From assembly GCA_964567995.1 (NCBI GenBank), contig CAZMOB010000001.1, positions 310,001 through 374,000 on the forward strand: a DNA stretch of 64,000 bases, in the 5' to 3' direction. Made by a program: the position numbers and the translations under genes. Under the pieces are notes generated by a model that was not told the DNA's origin, ran no database searches, and saw only the letters and a list, made by a program, of their open reading frames with translations. Below, piece after piece: positions 25,009 to 33,809 of this stretch (the stretch's first letter is position 1; each line of letters opens with the position of its first letter). This DNA comes from JAGOTP01 sp964567995. GTDB lineage: Bacteria; Patescibacteriota; Patescibacteriia; 2-12-FULL-60-25.

Positions 25009-25845
25009 ATGAACTGTTCCAAGTTCATCTTTCGTCTCTCGATTCTTGCTCTCTTGGGTCTCTCGTTCATTCCGAATGTACATGCCCAAACGGTAAACCC
25101 CGTTAAGCCCTCAGGCTTTTCTTGTGGTCCCTTTATGGACACCTACGTCGTGTCTTCGCCGGACTTTTTCTCGGGCGAGGGGATTCGCTGCGTGAAATGG
25201 AGTACGGGAGCCAAGACGTCTAAACGCGTCCCAGCCTTTGCCTGGTATGGAGAAGGTCGTTGGGATGATATTCGCTATCGCCATGTCGGTCATGCCTTCG
25301 CTTCAGCCTCATTGCCGCAACCAAATACCTATCAAGCCTTTGCGACGGACATGTACGGCAACGGCGAAACGGTCCAAGGGGATTACAGTGGTGGCTTTGT
25401 CATCACCGTCCTTGATGCTGACACAATTCAGGTCAGCCAAGGTTGGAATGAAACCTGGAAGCGCGTTTCAAGCACGAATTACAGTCCCTTACCGGCTCCA
25501 ACGACGTGCGGGCGCTATTTTGATCAGTACACGGTCCAAAGTCTCGATGCCTACGCCGCTCAGCGAACGCGGAAAGCGACTAAGGTTCGAGCGGGTGAAG
25601 GAGTCCGTTGTGTTCTACGGAGCGGAGCGCCTAGTACGACATGGTTCGGGTTTGGAACTTGGAATGGTGCCTACTACATGCATCTTGTGACCGGTTCAGC
25701 GACTGGCTACGGCGCCAGTGATTTCTGTAGTTCTCCGCAAGACATCTGTAACAGTTACTCATATGGAAGTATCCGGAAACGTCTGTCTCAGGTCTGGCAG
25801 AAACCGATTGTTGAGGGGTGGAATGAGATCTGGTTGAAGAAGTAG
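25009..25845 (+). CDS. Secreted two-repeat protein, unknown
   Basis: 278 residues. The signal peptide (FIFRLSILALLGLSFIPNVHAQ) ends near residue 27. Two related halves follow, each opening with a 'CG-x-[FY]-x-D-x-Y-x-V' block (SCGPFMDTYVV at about residue 37; TCGRYFDQYTV at about 165). Each continues with 'GEG-[IV]-RC-V' and a W-[YF]-G-x-G-x-W block (WYGEGRWDD; WFGFGTWNG). Both halves end in a similar motif (SQGWNETWKR; VEGWNEIWLKK). The Cys pairs are probably disulphide bonded. No known family. Confidence 0.6.
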   Translation: MNCSKFIFRLSILALLGLSFIPNVHAQTVNPVKPSGFSCGPFMDTYVVSSPDFFSGEGIRCVKWSTGAKTSKRVPAFAWYGEGRWDDIRYRHVGHAFASASLPQPNTYQAFATDMYGNGETVQGDYSGGFVITVLDADTIQVSQGWNETWKRVSSTNYSPLPAPTTCGRYFDQYTVQSLDAYAAQRTRKATKVRAGEGVRCVLRSGAPSTTWFGFGTWNGAYYMHLVTGSATGYGASDFCSSPQDICNSYSYGSIRKRLSQVWQKPIVEGWNEIWLKK

Positions 25846-25850
25846 CCTCT

Positions 25851-26819
25851 ATGTCACGTGAGTCGCTCCTTTCGCCTTCAGAAGCTCCTTCGCCTGAGCA
25901 AACGGCTGCTATACGCCAGCTGATCCTATCTGATCTGTTCGCGATCATTGCGAGATACGAGCCTTATTACGCCCCTTCCACGATTGCTCCGCACTTTCCG
26001 AGAGAGCGATATGCGGCTTTCGAGCATTGGCTAGGAAGTCTTGCTCAGGGAGCCTGTTGTTCAGATGGGATAGATCAGCTGATGTTGCGGACGGAGGTTG
26101 CACGGGCCGCTAGTCTCTATGAAGCATTGCAGGCGTTGCGCCACGGTCGGCCACTTGAACCAGCCATCCGTAAGCGCTATGAGTTGCGACCGGGTTGGTT
26201 TCAGTTAGAGCGGGAAAAAGTTCCGTATAGAGAGGCCTTTCCTTCAGCAAAACACTTAAAAGAGCGATTTCGATTGGAAATCTACGCCAGTGGTTGGCGG
26301 GGTCCGTATCCAGAAGGAAAAAGCTTGAGAGATGATTTTGCTTTGACCCTTGAGGATCTTTTGGAGATTGGCTTTGAGATGGATGATCCATTGAAAGCAG
26401 ATGAATTTATTGGTTCTATCACCGAGAATCATCCTGAGGAGATTCTTCGAGGGCGTCTCTGGAAGCTGGGTGATATTCTGAAACAAGACGAAAAATTGAG
26501 TGAGGAAAGACCAACTAGTCTTCATCCTCACGATCTCTTTGAAGCTTTTGATCGGGCTGGAGTGCGACCCGCTACCTGCGCGGAGCTCTTCGCCTACGCA
26601 GAGTTGCAGTGGCAGCCGATAGTTGCACAGGGGTATCATCCCTTGAATGCCCCCTATATTTGGGCATTGGGTTCGGCATTCAATTTTTCGGAAGAGGAAT
26701 CTGGTCGTAGCTTTCCGTATCTTCTTTGGACGGAAAATAATCGCTGGTTATCAAGCGGATCTATTGAAAGAAGTTGGGACGATTCTCAAGAGGGTTTCCT
26801 TGTCTTTGAAAAAGACTAG
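25851..26819 (+). CDS. Hypothetical protein, 322 residues
   Basis: Cytoplasmic-looking, Leu/Glu/Arg-rich, no signal peptide. Visible blocks are IAPHFPRERYAAFEHWLGSLAQGACCSDGI, IRKRYELRPGWFQLEREKVPYREAFPSAKHLKERF and FAYAELQWQPIVAQGYHPLNAPYIWALGSAF. I recognise no domain. Start context GCCTCTATG, 5 nt after the preceding stop, so it may share a transcript with the secreted two-repeat gene. Codon use looks like that of its neighbours. Confidence 0.6.
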   Translation: MSRESLLSPSEAPSPEQTAAIRQLILSDLFAIIARYEPYYAPSTIAPHFPRERYAAFEHWLGSLAQGACCSDGIDQLMLRTEVARAASLYEALQALRHGRPLEPAIRKRYELRPGWFQLEREKVPYREAFPSAKHLKERFRLEIYASGWRGPYPEGKSLRDDFALTLEDLLEIGFEMDDPLKADEFIGSITENHPEEILRGRLWKLGDILKQDEKLSEERPTSLHPHDLFEAFDRAGVRPATCAELFAYAELQWQPIVAQGYHPLNAPYIWALGSAFNFSEEESGRSFPYLLWTENNRWLSSGSIERSWDDSQEGFLVFEKD

Positions 26820-26842
26820 CGGTTTGTTACACTTTTTCCCAT

Positions 26843-27061
26843 ATGAAATCGCTGTCTCCGTTGGCGCAAAACATCGGCTATGGGTCGTGCCTTATTGGAT
26901 TGTTGGTTCTGGTATTGGGCTTGATTTGGTTAGTCAATACCTTTCTTCAACCGGGATCACCGGCTGTTTTCGAGCAGCGTACGACGTTGATCGTGACAGG
27001 CATCGGTTTTATTCTTATGGTGGTTGGTGTGGGAATTGTCTGGCCGCGTAATCCGTCATAA
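26843..27061 (+). CDS. Small two-helix membrane protein
   Basis: 72 residues with two transmembrane segments (IGYGSCLIGLLVLVLGLIWLVNTFL and TTLIVTGIGFILMVVGVGIVW). TACACT ends 9 nt before the ATG, again the leaderless arrangement. No function can be inferred. It lies directly before the C25 peptidase gene. Confidence 0.6.
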   Translation: MKSLSPLAQNIGYGSCLIGLLVLVLGLIWLVNTFLQPGSPAVFEQRTTLIVTGIGFILMVVGVGIVWPRNPS

Positions 27062-27077
27062 AATATCCAACTTTTCT

Positions 27078-29432
27078 ATGCCTCGTTCTTCTGTTCCTTC
27101 GCGCAGCGCGAGTCGGACCACATCAGTTCGGTTGCTCGGCTCCTTATTGCTCGCGAGCGCCTTTGTGTTTATGGCGGCCGGTTGGAATGAAAAAGACCTT
27201 AAGTCAGGAGCGACGATGTTGAAAGGAAAGATGCTGGAAACAGCGGTTGTTTCTGCTGAAACCTGTCAGTATCAGTGTGCCTTGGAGTTCAATGTGTGTA
27301 AGTTCGCAGCAACCAAAGCCCAGACCGTATGTAGTTCAGAGAATGAGACGTGTCGTTCGTCGTGTCCGATTGTACCCGTTCCACCCGATGAGTCAGAGAC
27401 AAAAACCAATCCTGATCCAAGTGGTGGAATTCTCAAGGGCGGAACGCCTCCGATGGATCTGACCTGTCTGCCGGATATTCTTCAGCCGGTACAGCCACGG
27501 ACGACATACCTCATTCTGACACGGTCTTTGTTCGTGGATGCGCTGCAGCCATTTGTGGATGCAAAACGTCGAGCGGGGGAGACGGTCAACACGGTTTTGA
27601 TCGAACAGATCGCTTGTTCCGAGCCCGGAGCAGATATTCCCGAGAAAATCAGAAACTATCTCCGCCGACAATCAGAAGCGAGCACGGTTATGAAGCGCCC
27701 AGTCTATGCCTTATTGGTTGGGGCTCCTCGACGTTTGTCCGATATCCAGAACCTGTCCCAGATTCGTTCCTACGGTCAGAAGTTGAAAGAACCATGGGAA
27801 GTACCCATGCGTTATATCTATCCTTTAAGTGGAGATCTGCAACCGATTCCAACGGATCAGTATTATGCTTCGGTGTTGGTGGATTGGGATACGACATTAG
27901 CACCGTTCTATCGCGATTTGATGCTTCCCCCGGGAGGATTTCTCGTAGATCAAGGAGATCATTGGGCAACCAATTTCAATTTCGCCACGCAATTTTCTCT
28001 TGGGAGAGTACCGGTGCGTACGCCCGCTGAATTGACCGAATGGATCGGAAAAACCTTAGCCTGGAGAACGCCGGAGGTATTCGTAGAAAGCACCTTTCAA
28101 ACGAGTCTTTGTCAGGTTCGTCGACCACACTACTCACAACCCTGGGAGGATGCGGCAACCCATCGGGTCGTACCTAACGTCTGTCTGACAGACAATGGAG
28201 GCGACATTTCAACGTATGCAAATCGGCAAATGCCAGATCTTGTGTCTTCGTATAGTCATGGGGTCTACGACAGCGTCATTTCCTCTCCTTTTACCAACGG
28301 CTATCGTTTTTCTACCAGTAGTCCAGGCTTTATCAAGTCACCCATTCTATTCGTTCATGGTTGTGAGGTTGGTGGCATCGATTTTCCCGGTACATCTTTG
28401 GCTGAGGCGATGATCGGTCGTCGTGATGGAGTTGTTGCCTTTGTAGGTTCGACGCGTTCGCATTGGGATTCACGTTTTCCCTTTCAGGATTCCATCTTCC
28501 ATAAAGGCCGTCTCACCTTAGGAAGTGCCTTTTACGGGGCAAAAGAAGATTTGGTCCGTGAAAACCACCTTTCCCATCGCTTGATCGATAATTTGTTCAT
28601 GTACACCCTGTACGGTGATCCAGCGTTACAAATCGTGAATCCTTCGGTTAAGATTACAGCTCCGCCAGTGGTTCTTGTTCCTGCTGCAGAAAGAAATGAG
28701 GAGTTTTCCCTATCGGTTCGAATTCAGTCATTTCTGACGGATCGATTGCTGAGCGGAACTCTGTATTTGAAAAATTTTCTCGGGGAAGAAGTACGCGTTC
28801 CGGCTGTTTCGACGGTTCGAGCGACATTGCGCTCTCCAATTATCGAGCCTTCTTATCCCGTCACTGCCTCACTCGCGGAGACGCTCGGTTTCTTCACGCC
28901 CAAGCCCATCATCTTCTCTTCACGCTCACCCGTTTCCTTACGAGAGCCACTGGGGGTCCATAGCGGTTGTGATACGACTCGAATGACCTGTATTTCGCCC
29001 GAAATCACCATTTCTCCTCCTTTGCAACTCGCGTGTGGACGAATGGATCGTGTGTTCGGTTTTGTTGATGGTGCCCGCCGCCAGGTGGCAAGACGAGCGG
29101 AAGTGAAAGTATTGCGTGAAAATGCAGCCTTCTATAGCGGACCCGTGACCTTCAGCTTGAAAATGCGGCCGCGCGGTTACTTTGCGACGTTCGATGAGTA
29201 TCTCGATCAGGCGCTGGTCGATGTTGCTCGCCTGACCGTATCGCCACCGTCCGCGGGTCAGGTGTTTGCCTTCGATTTCGGTGTAATTCCAACAGGGGAA
29301 AGAAATACAGGCCTTCGTCCCGATCTGACATTTGCGGATGCTACCTATGAAGTTGAAGCGCGCGATGCGACGAATCGGGTGATCGGCTACTGCTACTATC
29401 TCTTTGAACCTGCTATCGAGCCAAATTACTAA
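27078..29432 (+). CDS. Secreted peptidase C25 (gingipain-like) family protein
   Basis: 784 residues from the ATG at 27078 (context TTTTCTATG). The signal anchor (VRLLGSLLLASAFVFMAAG) is followed by a Cys-rich segment. A clan CD cysteine peptidase domain then runs from about residue 140 (TTYLILTRSLFVDALQPFVDAKRRAGETVNTVLI). The catalytic dyad is His394 in SSYSHGVYD and Cys429 in ILFVHGCEVGGID, followed by SLAEAMIGRRDGVVAFVG and LYGDPALQIVNP, typical of the C25 family. The remainder is Ig-like/beta-rich. Gingipains cut after Arg or Lys; the specificity here is unknown. It is probably exported and may act on host or neighbour proteins (inference). Confidence 0.8.
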   Translation: MPRSSVPSRSASRTTSVRLLGSLLLASAFVFMAAGWNEKDLKSGATMLKGKMLETAVVSAETCQYQCALEFNVCKFAATKAQTVCSSENETCRSSCPIVPVPPDESETKTNPDPSGGILKGGTPPMDLTCLPDILQPVQPRTTYLILTRSLFVDALQPFVDAKRRAGETVNTVLIEQIACSEPGADIPEKIRNYLRRQSEASTVMKRPVYALLVGAPRRLSDIQNLSQIRSYGQKLKEPWEVPMRYIYPLSGDLQPIPTDQYYASVLVDWDTTLAPFYRDLMLPPGGFLVDQGDHWATNFNFATQFSLGRVPVRTPAELTEWIGKTLAWRTPEVFVESTFQTSLCQVRRPHYSQPWEDAATHRVVPNVCLTDNGGDISTYANRQMPDLVSSYSHGVYDSVISSPFTNGYRFSTSSPGFIKSPILFVHGCEVGGIDFPGTSLAEAMIGRRDGVVAFVGSTRSHWDSRFPFQDSIFHKGRLTLGSAFYGAKEDLVRENHLSHRLIDNLFMYTLYGDPALQIVNPSVKITAPPVVLVPAAERNEEFSLSVRIQSFLTDRLLSGTLYLKNFLGEEVRVPAVSTVRATLRSPIIEPSYPVTASLAETLGFFTPKPIIFSSRSPVSLREPLGVHSGCDTTRMTCISPEITISPPLQLACGRMDRVFGFVDGARRQVARRAEVKVLRENAAFYSGPVTFSLKMRPRGYFATFDEYLDQALVDVARLTVSPPSAGQVFAFDFGVIPTGERNTGLRPDLTFADATYEVEARDATNRVIGYCYYLFEPAIEPNY

Positions 29433-29524
29433 CATCGTGACAGACATGTCGCCTTTTGCACAAAGCATCTATACTGAACAAGTGGGTATATATCGGTAAA
29501 ACCTTCATTCTTTATTTCTCCTCT

Positions 29525-29740
29525 ATGGCAAGCGCATCCTGTAAAGCGTTATACGGTTCCTGTCACGAAATGATCGAAGGTGATGATGTGGCGGAGCTTA
29601 CGGCCAATGCCCTGGAACATATGCGAGCCGAACATCCTGACTCGTTTGGTCCAGGTGGAATTGATCGTCGAGCCGAACTCAAGGTTGAAGCGGAAGCAGC
29701 AAAGTTTTTCCCCGCAGACGAAGAAGCACAGGCGGCCTAG
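29525..29740 (+). CDS. Small DUF1059-like protein
   Basis: 71 residues from the ATG at 29525 (context CTCCTCTATG). The longer frame from 29456 has no support. CKALYGSCHEMIEGDDVAELTANALEHMRAEHPDSF follows the DUF1059 pattern of a Cys-containing first strand, then 'H...M..H' at the end of a helix. The family is tiny, cytoplasmic and of unknown function. The stop codon lies inside a 24-bp palindrome that may act as its terminator. TATACT at 29469-29474 would give a leader of about 45 nt. Confidence 0.6.
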   Translation: MASASCKALYGSCHEMIEGDDVAELTANALEHMRAEHPDSFGPGGIDRRAELKVEAEAAKFFPADEEAQAA

Positions 29741-29750
29741 GCCGCCTGTG
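29727..29750. terminator. 24-bp perfect palindrome overlapping the stop codon, putative bidirectional terminator
   Basis: 29727-29750 reads the same on both strands, centred on the TAG stop of the DUF1059-like gene. It lies between two convergent genes (that gene and the M32 peptidase). T-runs on either side are weak, so termination is likely but not certain. Confidence 0.55.
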
Positions 29751-29763
29751 TGGGTATTTGGGG

Positions 29764-31272
29764 TCAAAGGTTGTAGAGCTCGCTGTATTTTTCTTTTAAA
29801 TACCCAATGAAGTGGCGTGCATTCAGGGGTTCTCCGGTCACGCGTTCGATCAACGCGGCGCTCGAATAGCGTTTTCCCTGTTGGTGGATGTTTGTGCGTA
29901 GCCATTCGCGTAACGGGGAGAAGTTTCCTTTTTTCAGACGTGTCTCGAATGTCGGTATTTGGGTCTGGGCCGCTCGATAGAACTGAGCCGCATACAGATT
30001 CCCCAAGGCATAGGTTGGGAAGTAGCCAAACGCTCCGCCGGACCAATGTACATCTTGGAGGACGCCTTCTCGATCGTTTGGAACCTTGATACCGAGATAT
30101 TCCTTCATCTTCGCATTCCAAACCTCTGGCAAGTCTTTGACTTTCAATTTGCCCTCAATCAGATCTCGTTCAATCTCAAAACGAAGAATGATGTGAAGAT
30201 TGTAGGTGACTTCATCCGCTTCTGTTCGAATCAAGGATGGTCGAACACGATTGATGAGACGATAGAAAGTCTCAAACGGAACACGGGCGAAGGGGCGTGA
30301 AAAGTCTTTTCGCAGTTTGGGATAGATCGCTGTCCAAAAGGCTCGGCTTTTCCCGACGTTATTTTCCCACAAGCGGGATTGGGATTCATGGATGCCATAC
30401 GACACCGCTTCACCAAGGGGGGTGCCGTAGTATTCAACCGGGAGGCCTTGATCGTAGAGTCCATGTCCCGTTTCATGGATTGTGCTTCCCAACGCGTAGA
30501 GTAGGTCGTGTTCTCGATAACGCGTGCTCAGACGGACATCTTCCGCATGAAGGCCTGAAGTGAAGGGGTGCGTGCTTTGATCGAGCCGACCTGCCGCGAA
30601 ATCAAATCCCATTTTTCCGGCAAGCCATGTGTTAAAGGTGATTTGCTCGGCGATCGGAAATGTTCCATGAAGGATCCGTTCATTGGGAAATTTCTGCGCA
30701 GAACGCTGGATCATTCGGACGAAGGGTTTTAAAAAGTCCCGCAACTCAGTAAAGACTGTAGAGATGGCGGCACTTGTCAGTCCTGGTTCGTGGGCTTCAA
30801 GGAGGGCATCGTACGGCGATTCTTTATATCCCACGTAGTCAGCCTCCTGACGTTTAAGCTCCACGATCCGTTTTAAACTTGGGAGGAAGTGTGAAAAATC
30901 AGACGTGGCCCGTGCCTCCGCCCAGATGCTCTGCGCTTGTGAAGTACGTTCAGCTAATTCTTGGACAAACGTGTTCGGCAGTTTTCGTTCACGCGTGTAC
31001 GTTCGCCACGTTTCTCGGATGACGACGGATTCAGCTTGTTCTGGATGGGTTTTTGCCCACTTCGTCAACGTTGAAAGACCCTTTTTTGCATCCAGCCCTA
31101 GGATTTTTTCATGCGCGAGTAAACTCAGATAGCTGATGAGCTTGGCACGATTCGGTCCACCCATTTCCGGCATATGGACTTCTTGATCCCATTGAAGTAG
31201 GCCTAAGGTTGAGTTGAGGTAGGCAAGTTTCTCCAGTTCAGATCGGAGATTCGTGTAGGCAGGCGAGTTCAT
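29764..31272 (-). CDS. Carboxypeptidase Taq (M32) metallopeptidase
   Basis: 502 residues, full family length. The zinc motif is in STIHETGHGLYDQGLP (H-E-x-x-H with the third ligand in HESQSRLWENNVGKS). Also present are LGLLQWDQEVHMP at the N-terminus, TSGLHAEDVRLSTRY, and RTEADEVTYNLHIILRFEIERDLIEG, all typical of thermostable carboxypeptidase 1. It removes C-terminal residues from peptides in the cytoplasm. The start is at 31272, with GGGGCC before the ATG and no Shine-Dalgarno sequence. Confidence 0.94.
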   Translation of the reverse strand: MNSPAYTNLRSELEKLAYLNSTLGLLQWDQEVHMPEMGGPNRAKLISYLSLLAHEKILGLDAKKGLSTLTKWAKTHPEQAESVVIRETWRTYTRERKLPNTFVQELAERTSQAQSIWAEARATSDFSHFLPSLKRIVELKRQEADYVGYKESPYDALLEAHEPGLTSAAISTVFTELRDFLKPFVRMIQRSAQKFPNERILHGTFPIAEQITFNTWLAGKMGFDFAAGRLDQSTHPFTSGLHAEDVRLSTRYREHDLLYALGSTIHETGHGLYDQGLPVEYYGTPLGEAVSYGIHESQSRLWENNVGKSRAFWTAIYPKLRKDFSRPFARVPFETFYRLINRVRPSLIRTEADEVTYNLHIILRFEIERDLIEGKLKVKDLPEVWNAKMKEYLGIKVPNDREGVLQDVHWSGGAFGYFPTYALGNLYAAQFYRAAQTQIPTFETRLKKGNFSPLREWLRTNIHQQGKRYSSAALIERVTGEPLNARHFIGYLKEKYSELYNL

Positions 31273-31381
31273 GGCCCCATCCTAGCGTACAGGCGTGGAT
31301 ATGCCACTCCTCTTGATTATTCTTGTAATAGAAGGTAGTATCCGCCAATTCACCCACCCCCTACACCCCTTCCTTTTTCCT

Positions 31382-32215
31382 ATGATTAAGCGCCCGTATC
31401 AAAGTATGAGTTTTAATGGATCATCTGGTCATCGCCCAACGTCGGGTGGATCGGGTTTTGGTGGTGGAAAGCCTTGGGAGCGTGGAGGGGATCGTCGCTC
31501 AGGCGGTGGTTCAGACCGTCGTTCGGGTGGGTTCGGAGGTCGCCCAGGCGGCTTTGGCGGTGGTCGCCCTTCCGGAGACCGTGAAATGCATGACGCCACC
31601 TGTAACAGCTGTGGCAATGCCTGTCAGGTGCCCTTCCGTCCAAATGGCAGCAAGCCAATCTATTGCAGCAACTGTTTCAAGAAAGACGACTCGTTCTCAG
31701 CGCGTTCCAATGATCGACCAGCCTTTGGCGGAGACCGTGGCGGCGATCGCTTCGGCGGTGATCGTGGTCGTGACAGTTTCGGCGGTCGTGATTCCCGTGA
31801 CAATGGTTTTCCAGAAAAGCGCTTGTTCAAGGCTGAATGTGCCAAGTGCCACAGCGAATGCGAAGTGCCTTTCCGTCCAAACGGAGAAAAGCCAGTCTAC
31901 TGCCGTGCCTGTTTTGGCCAGACAGAGATCGGTGCGAAGAGCGCCGCTGCCTCGGACGTCTCCATGCACAAGCTGAACGAACAATTCAAACTCTTGAACG
32001 CTAAACTTGACCTGATTATCGAAGCGATCGGTATCGGGGATGAGGATGACGAAGAAGGGGACGAAGAAGTCTTTGAAGAGGAAGATGAGATGGAAGAGGG
32101 CGAAGATGAGGAAGTCGAAGAGGCCGACGAAGCAAAAACAGACGAAGTCCTGACGCTCGACGCTCCTACGCCAGAAGCCGCTCCCAAAAAGTCATCTAAA
32201 AAAGCCAAAGCCTAG
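31382..32215 (+). CDS. RGG-like, double zinc-ribbon, acidic-tailed protein
   Basis: 277 residues from the ATG at 31382 (context TTTCCTATG). Three parts are visible. Residues 1-75 are Gly/Arg-rich (GGGKPWERGGDRRSGGGSDRR), like RNA-binding RGG tails, and a second such stretch follows the first ribbon. Two zinc ribbons of the form C-x2-C-x3-C-x-VPFRPNG-x-KP-[IV]-YC-x2-CF lie at about residues 76-105 and 160-190. The last 60 residues are almost all Asp/Glu then Lys/Ala. I associate this ribbon with CPR genomes. Nucleic acid binding is inferred from composition. A strong terminator follows. Confidence 0.8.
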   Translation: MIKRPYQSMSFNGSSGHRPTSGGSGFGGGKPWERGGDRRSGGGSDRRSGGFGGRPGGFGGGRPSGDREMHDATCNSCGNACQVPFRPNGSKPIYCSNCFKKDDSFSARSNDRPAFGGDRGGDRFGGDRGRDSFGGRDSRDNGFPEKRLFKAECAKCHSECEVPFRPNGEKPVYCRACFGQTEIGAKSAAASDVSMHKLNEQFKLLNAKLDLIIEAIGIGDEDDEEGDEEVFEEEDEMEEGEDEEVEEADEAKTDEVLTLDAPTPEAAPKKSSKKAKA

Positions 32216-32221
32216 TACAAA

Positions 32222-32252
32222 AAAGATCCCTCCTTTCCGGAGGGCTCTTTTT
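32222..32252 (+). terminator. Terminator after the zinc-ribbon gene
   Basis: Hairpin with GGAGGG paired to CCCTCC, extended by AAAGA/TCTTT around one mismatch, ending in a T-run. Confidence 0.85.
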
Positions 32253-32270
32253 TGCTATGATCCGTAGCGT

Positions 32271-32987
32271 ATGAATCCTTCAGATTTGAACTCGGGCTAT
32301 TGGACGGACATTCCAGCCGACAAGATCATTGGGAACAACGCCGTTCCGGGAAATGAGCTGTTTCAATACTTGCCACGAGGAGCCAAGATTTTGGATATTG
32401 GATGTGGGAATGGGGCTATTGCTGAACTTTTAGCAAAACAAGGGTATCAAGTGACGGGGATTGATCTTAATCAAGAGGCGATCCAGAAGAATCAGGAACG
32501 CTCTCCAGAGATTACCTATTTGGTCGCCGACTGTACGACCCAACTTCCCTTTGAGGACGGAAGCTTTGATGCGATCGTTGTCTCGTTTGTTCTCGTAAAT
32601 ATCATTCCTGCCTCGTTGCGGGCACAGGTTGCTACAGAATTGGAACGTCTTGTGAAACCAGGTGGTCTGATCTGGGTAAACGAAGGGACTGTTTCTGAAG
32701 ACTATCAATTACGCTACGACCTGGCGCGTCCTTTTCTGGGAGAGGAACGAACCTTTTATGTGTTTAAAGATAAGCAGCTCGCGAGTCAGTTAAAGACGGT
32801 TGAAGAACTGAGAATCGCTCTAGAGCAGGGTGCAGCTGCTCGAGTAGCGCATCACTTCAGTCAGGAAGAGCTGATAGACCTGTTTAAACACGAACGGTGC
32901 CTGTCTGTTCAGTCCCTCGTGACCACTTCTCCAAATACACATATGAAAATAGCTATGCTGGTTGCTGTTTTTCAGAAATCGCTATGA
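32271..32987 (+). CDS. Class I SAM-dependent methyltransferase
   Basis: 238 residues. Motif I is ILDIGCGNGAIAELLAKQGYQVTGIDLNQEAI, followed by TYLVADCTTQLPFEDGSFDAIVVSFVLVNII (motifs II and III) and LVKPGGLIWVNEG. This is a UbiE/Methyltransf_11-type enzyme of unknown substrate. TATGAT ends 9 nt before the ATG. The stop overlaps the start of the next gene by 4 nt, so the HAD phosphatase is translationally coupled. Confidence 0.85.
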   Translation: MNPSDLNSGYWTDIPADKIIGNNAVPGNELFQYLPRGAKILDIGCGNGAIAELLAKQGYQVTGIDLNQEAIQKNQERSPEITYLVADCTTQLPFEDGSFDAIVVSFVLVNIIPASLRAQVATELERLVKPGGLIWVNEGTVSEDYQLRYDLARPFLGEERTFYVFKDKQLASQLKTVEELRIALEQGAAARVAHHFSQEELIDLFKHERCLSVQSLVTTSPNTHMKIAMLVAVFQKSL

Positions 32988-33805
32988 TCCAACGCCCCAT
33001 CATCGCCTTTGATATTGATTTTACCCTCCATCGGGGAAGTCTGGTTGTCTTGCTCCTACAGGCAATGGTCGAACGTGGTCTGATCCCGCGTGACGTGAGT
33101 GAACATGCGTCCGTGATGGAGCATAAGCACCAAGTCCACCAAGGACTACGTCGTGATTATGCGTACGCCATGATTGATCAGTTCGTTATTTTGAAGGCGT
33201 TGGAAGGGATTCCAGAGAGCCAAATGCATGAAATCGCTGAAAGTTTACTGGAGGAACACAGTCCACAGACTCACTTGTTTCCTCGTCTGCTATTAGCGGC
33301 GGCCAAGCGTCGAGGGTATGTTACGGTTGCTATTAGCGGCTCGCCTAAACAGATCGTTGAAGTGTTCGCGAAAAACTGGGGATTTGATGACTGCTTGGCG
33401 ACGGAGTTTTTGGTGACGCCGGACGGACGCCTCACGGGCTCATTTGATGAATGGATTCGGTATCATACGGACAAAGCGAGCGCTTTGAAAAAATTGGCTG
33501 AAAAGCATAACTGTCACTTAGAAGGTTCGATCGCGATCGGGGATTCTCTTGATGATCTTGGCATGATGAACGTGGTGACCTATCCGATCGCTTTGAACCC
33601 GAGCAATGAATTGCGTGATAAATGTCGTGAGCTACAGATTCCCTTTGCCTTAGAGCAAGGGGATGGAGTCATTCTATTTAAATCGGCTGTGAGCGGAGGC
33701 GCGTTTCAGGAAATCGATGTGCGTGATGGACTGCCTCAAGACATGGCAGACGAGATTTTCGAGATGAGTGAACGACGCGTTTGTCGTATAGAAGGAGTAC
33801 ACTGA
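32984..33805 (+). CDS. HAD-family phosphatase (SerB-like, IB subfamily)
   Basis: 273 residues from the ATG at 32984. A longer frame from 32897 would overlap the methyltransferase. Motif I is IIAFDIDFTLHRG (nucleophile Asp), motif II VTVAISGSPKQI, and motif III with motif IV SIAIGDSLDDLGMM. The large cap (LLLQAMVERGLI...HEIAESLLEEH) fits subfamily IB. It removes a phosphate from a small molecule; the substrate is unknown. Coupled to the methyltransferase by ATGA overlap. Confidence 0.85.
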   Translation: MIQRPIIAFDIDFTLHRGSLVVLLLQAMVERGLIPRDVSEHASVMEHKHQVHQGLRRDYAYAMIDQFVILKALEGIPESQMHEIAESLLEEHSPQTHLFPRLLLAAAKRRGYVTVAISGSPKQIVEVFAKNWGFDDCLATEFLVTPDGRLTGSFDEWIRYHTDKASALKKLAEKHNCHLEGSIAIGDSLDDLGMMNVVTYPIALNPSNELRDKCRELQIPFALEQGDGVILFKSAVSGGAFQEIDVRDGLPQDMADEIFEMSERRVCRIEGVH

Positions 33806-33809
33806 TTAC

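Noticed and set aside
29549..30121. 190-codon minus-strand open frame
   Set aside because: It overlaps the M32 peptidase gene on the same strand in another frame and has no recognisable fold.
31413..32208. Several minus-strand and offset frames with Pro/Arg or Ser runs
   Set aside because: They are by-products of the repetitive Gly/Arg and Glu-rich codons of the zinc-ribbon gene.
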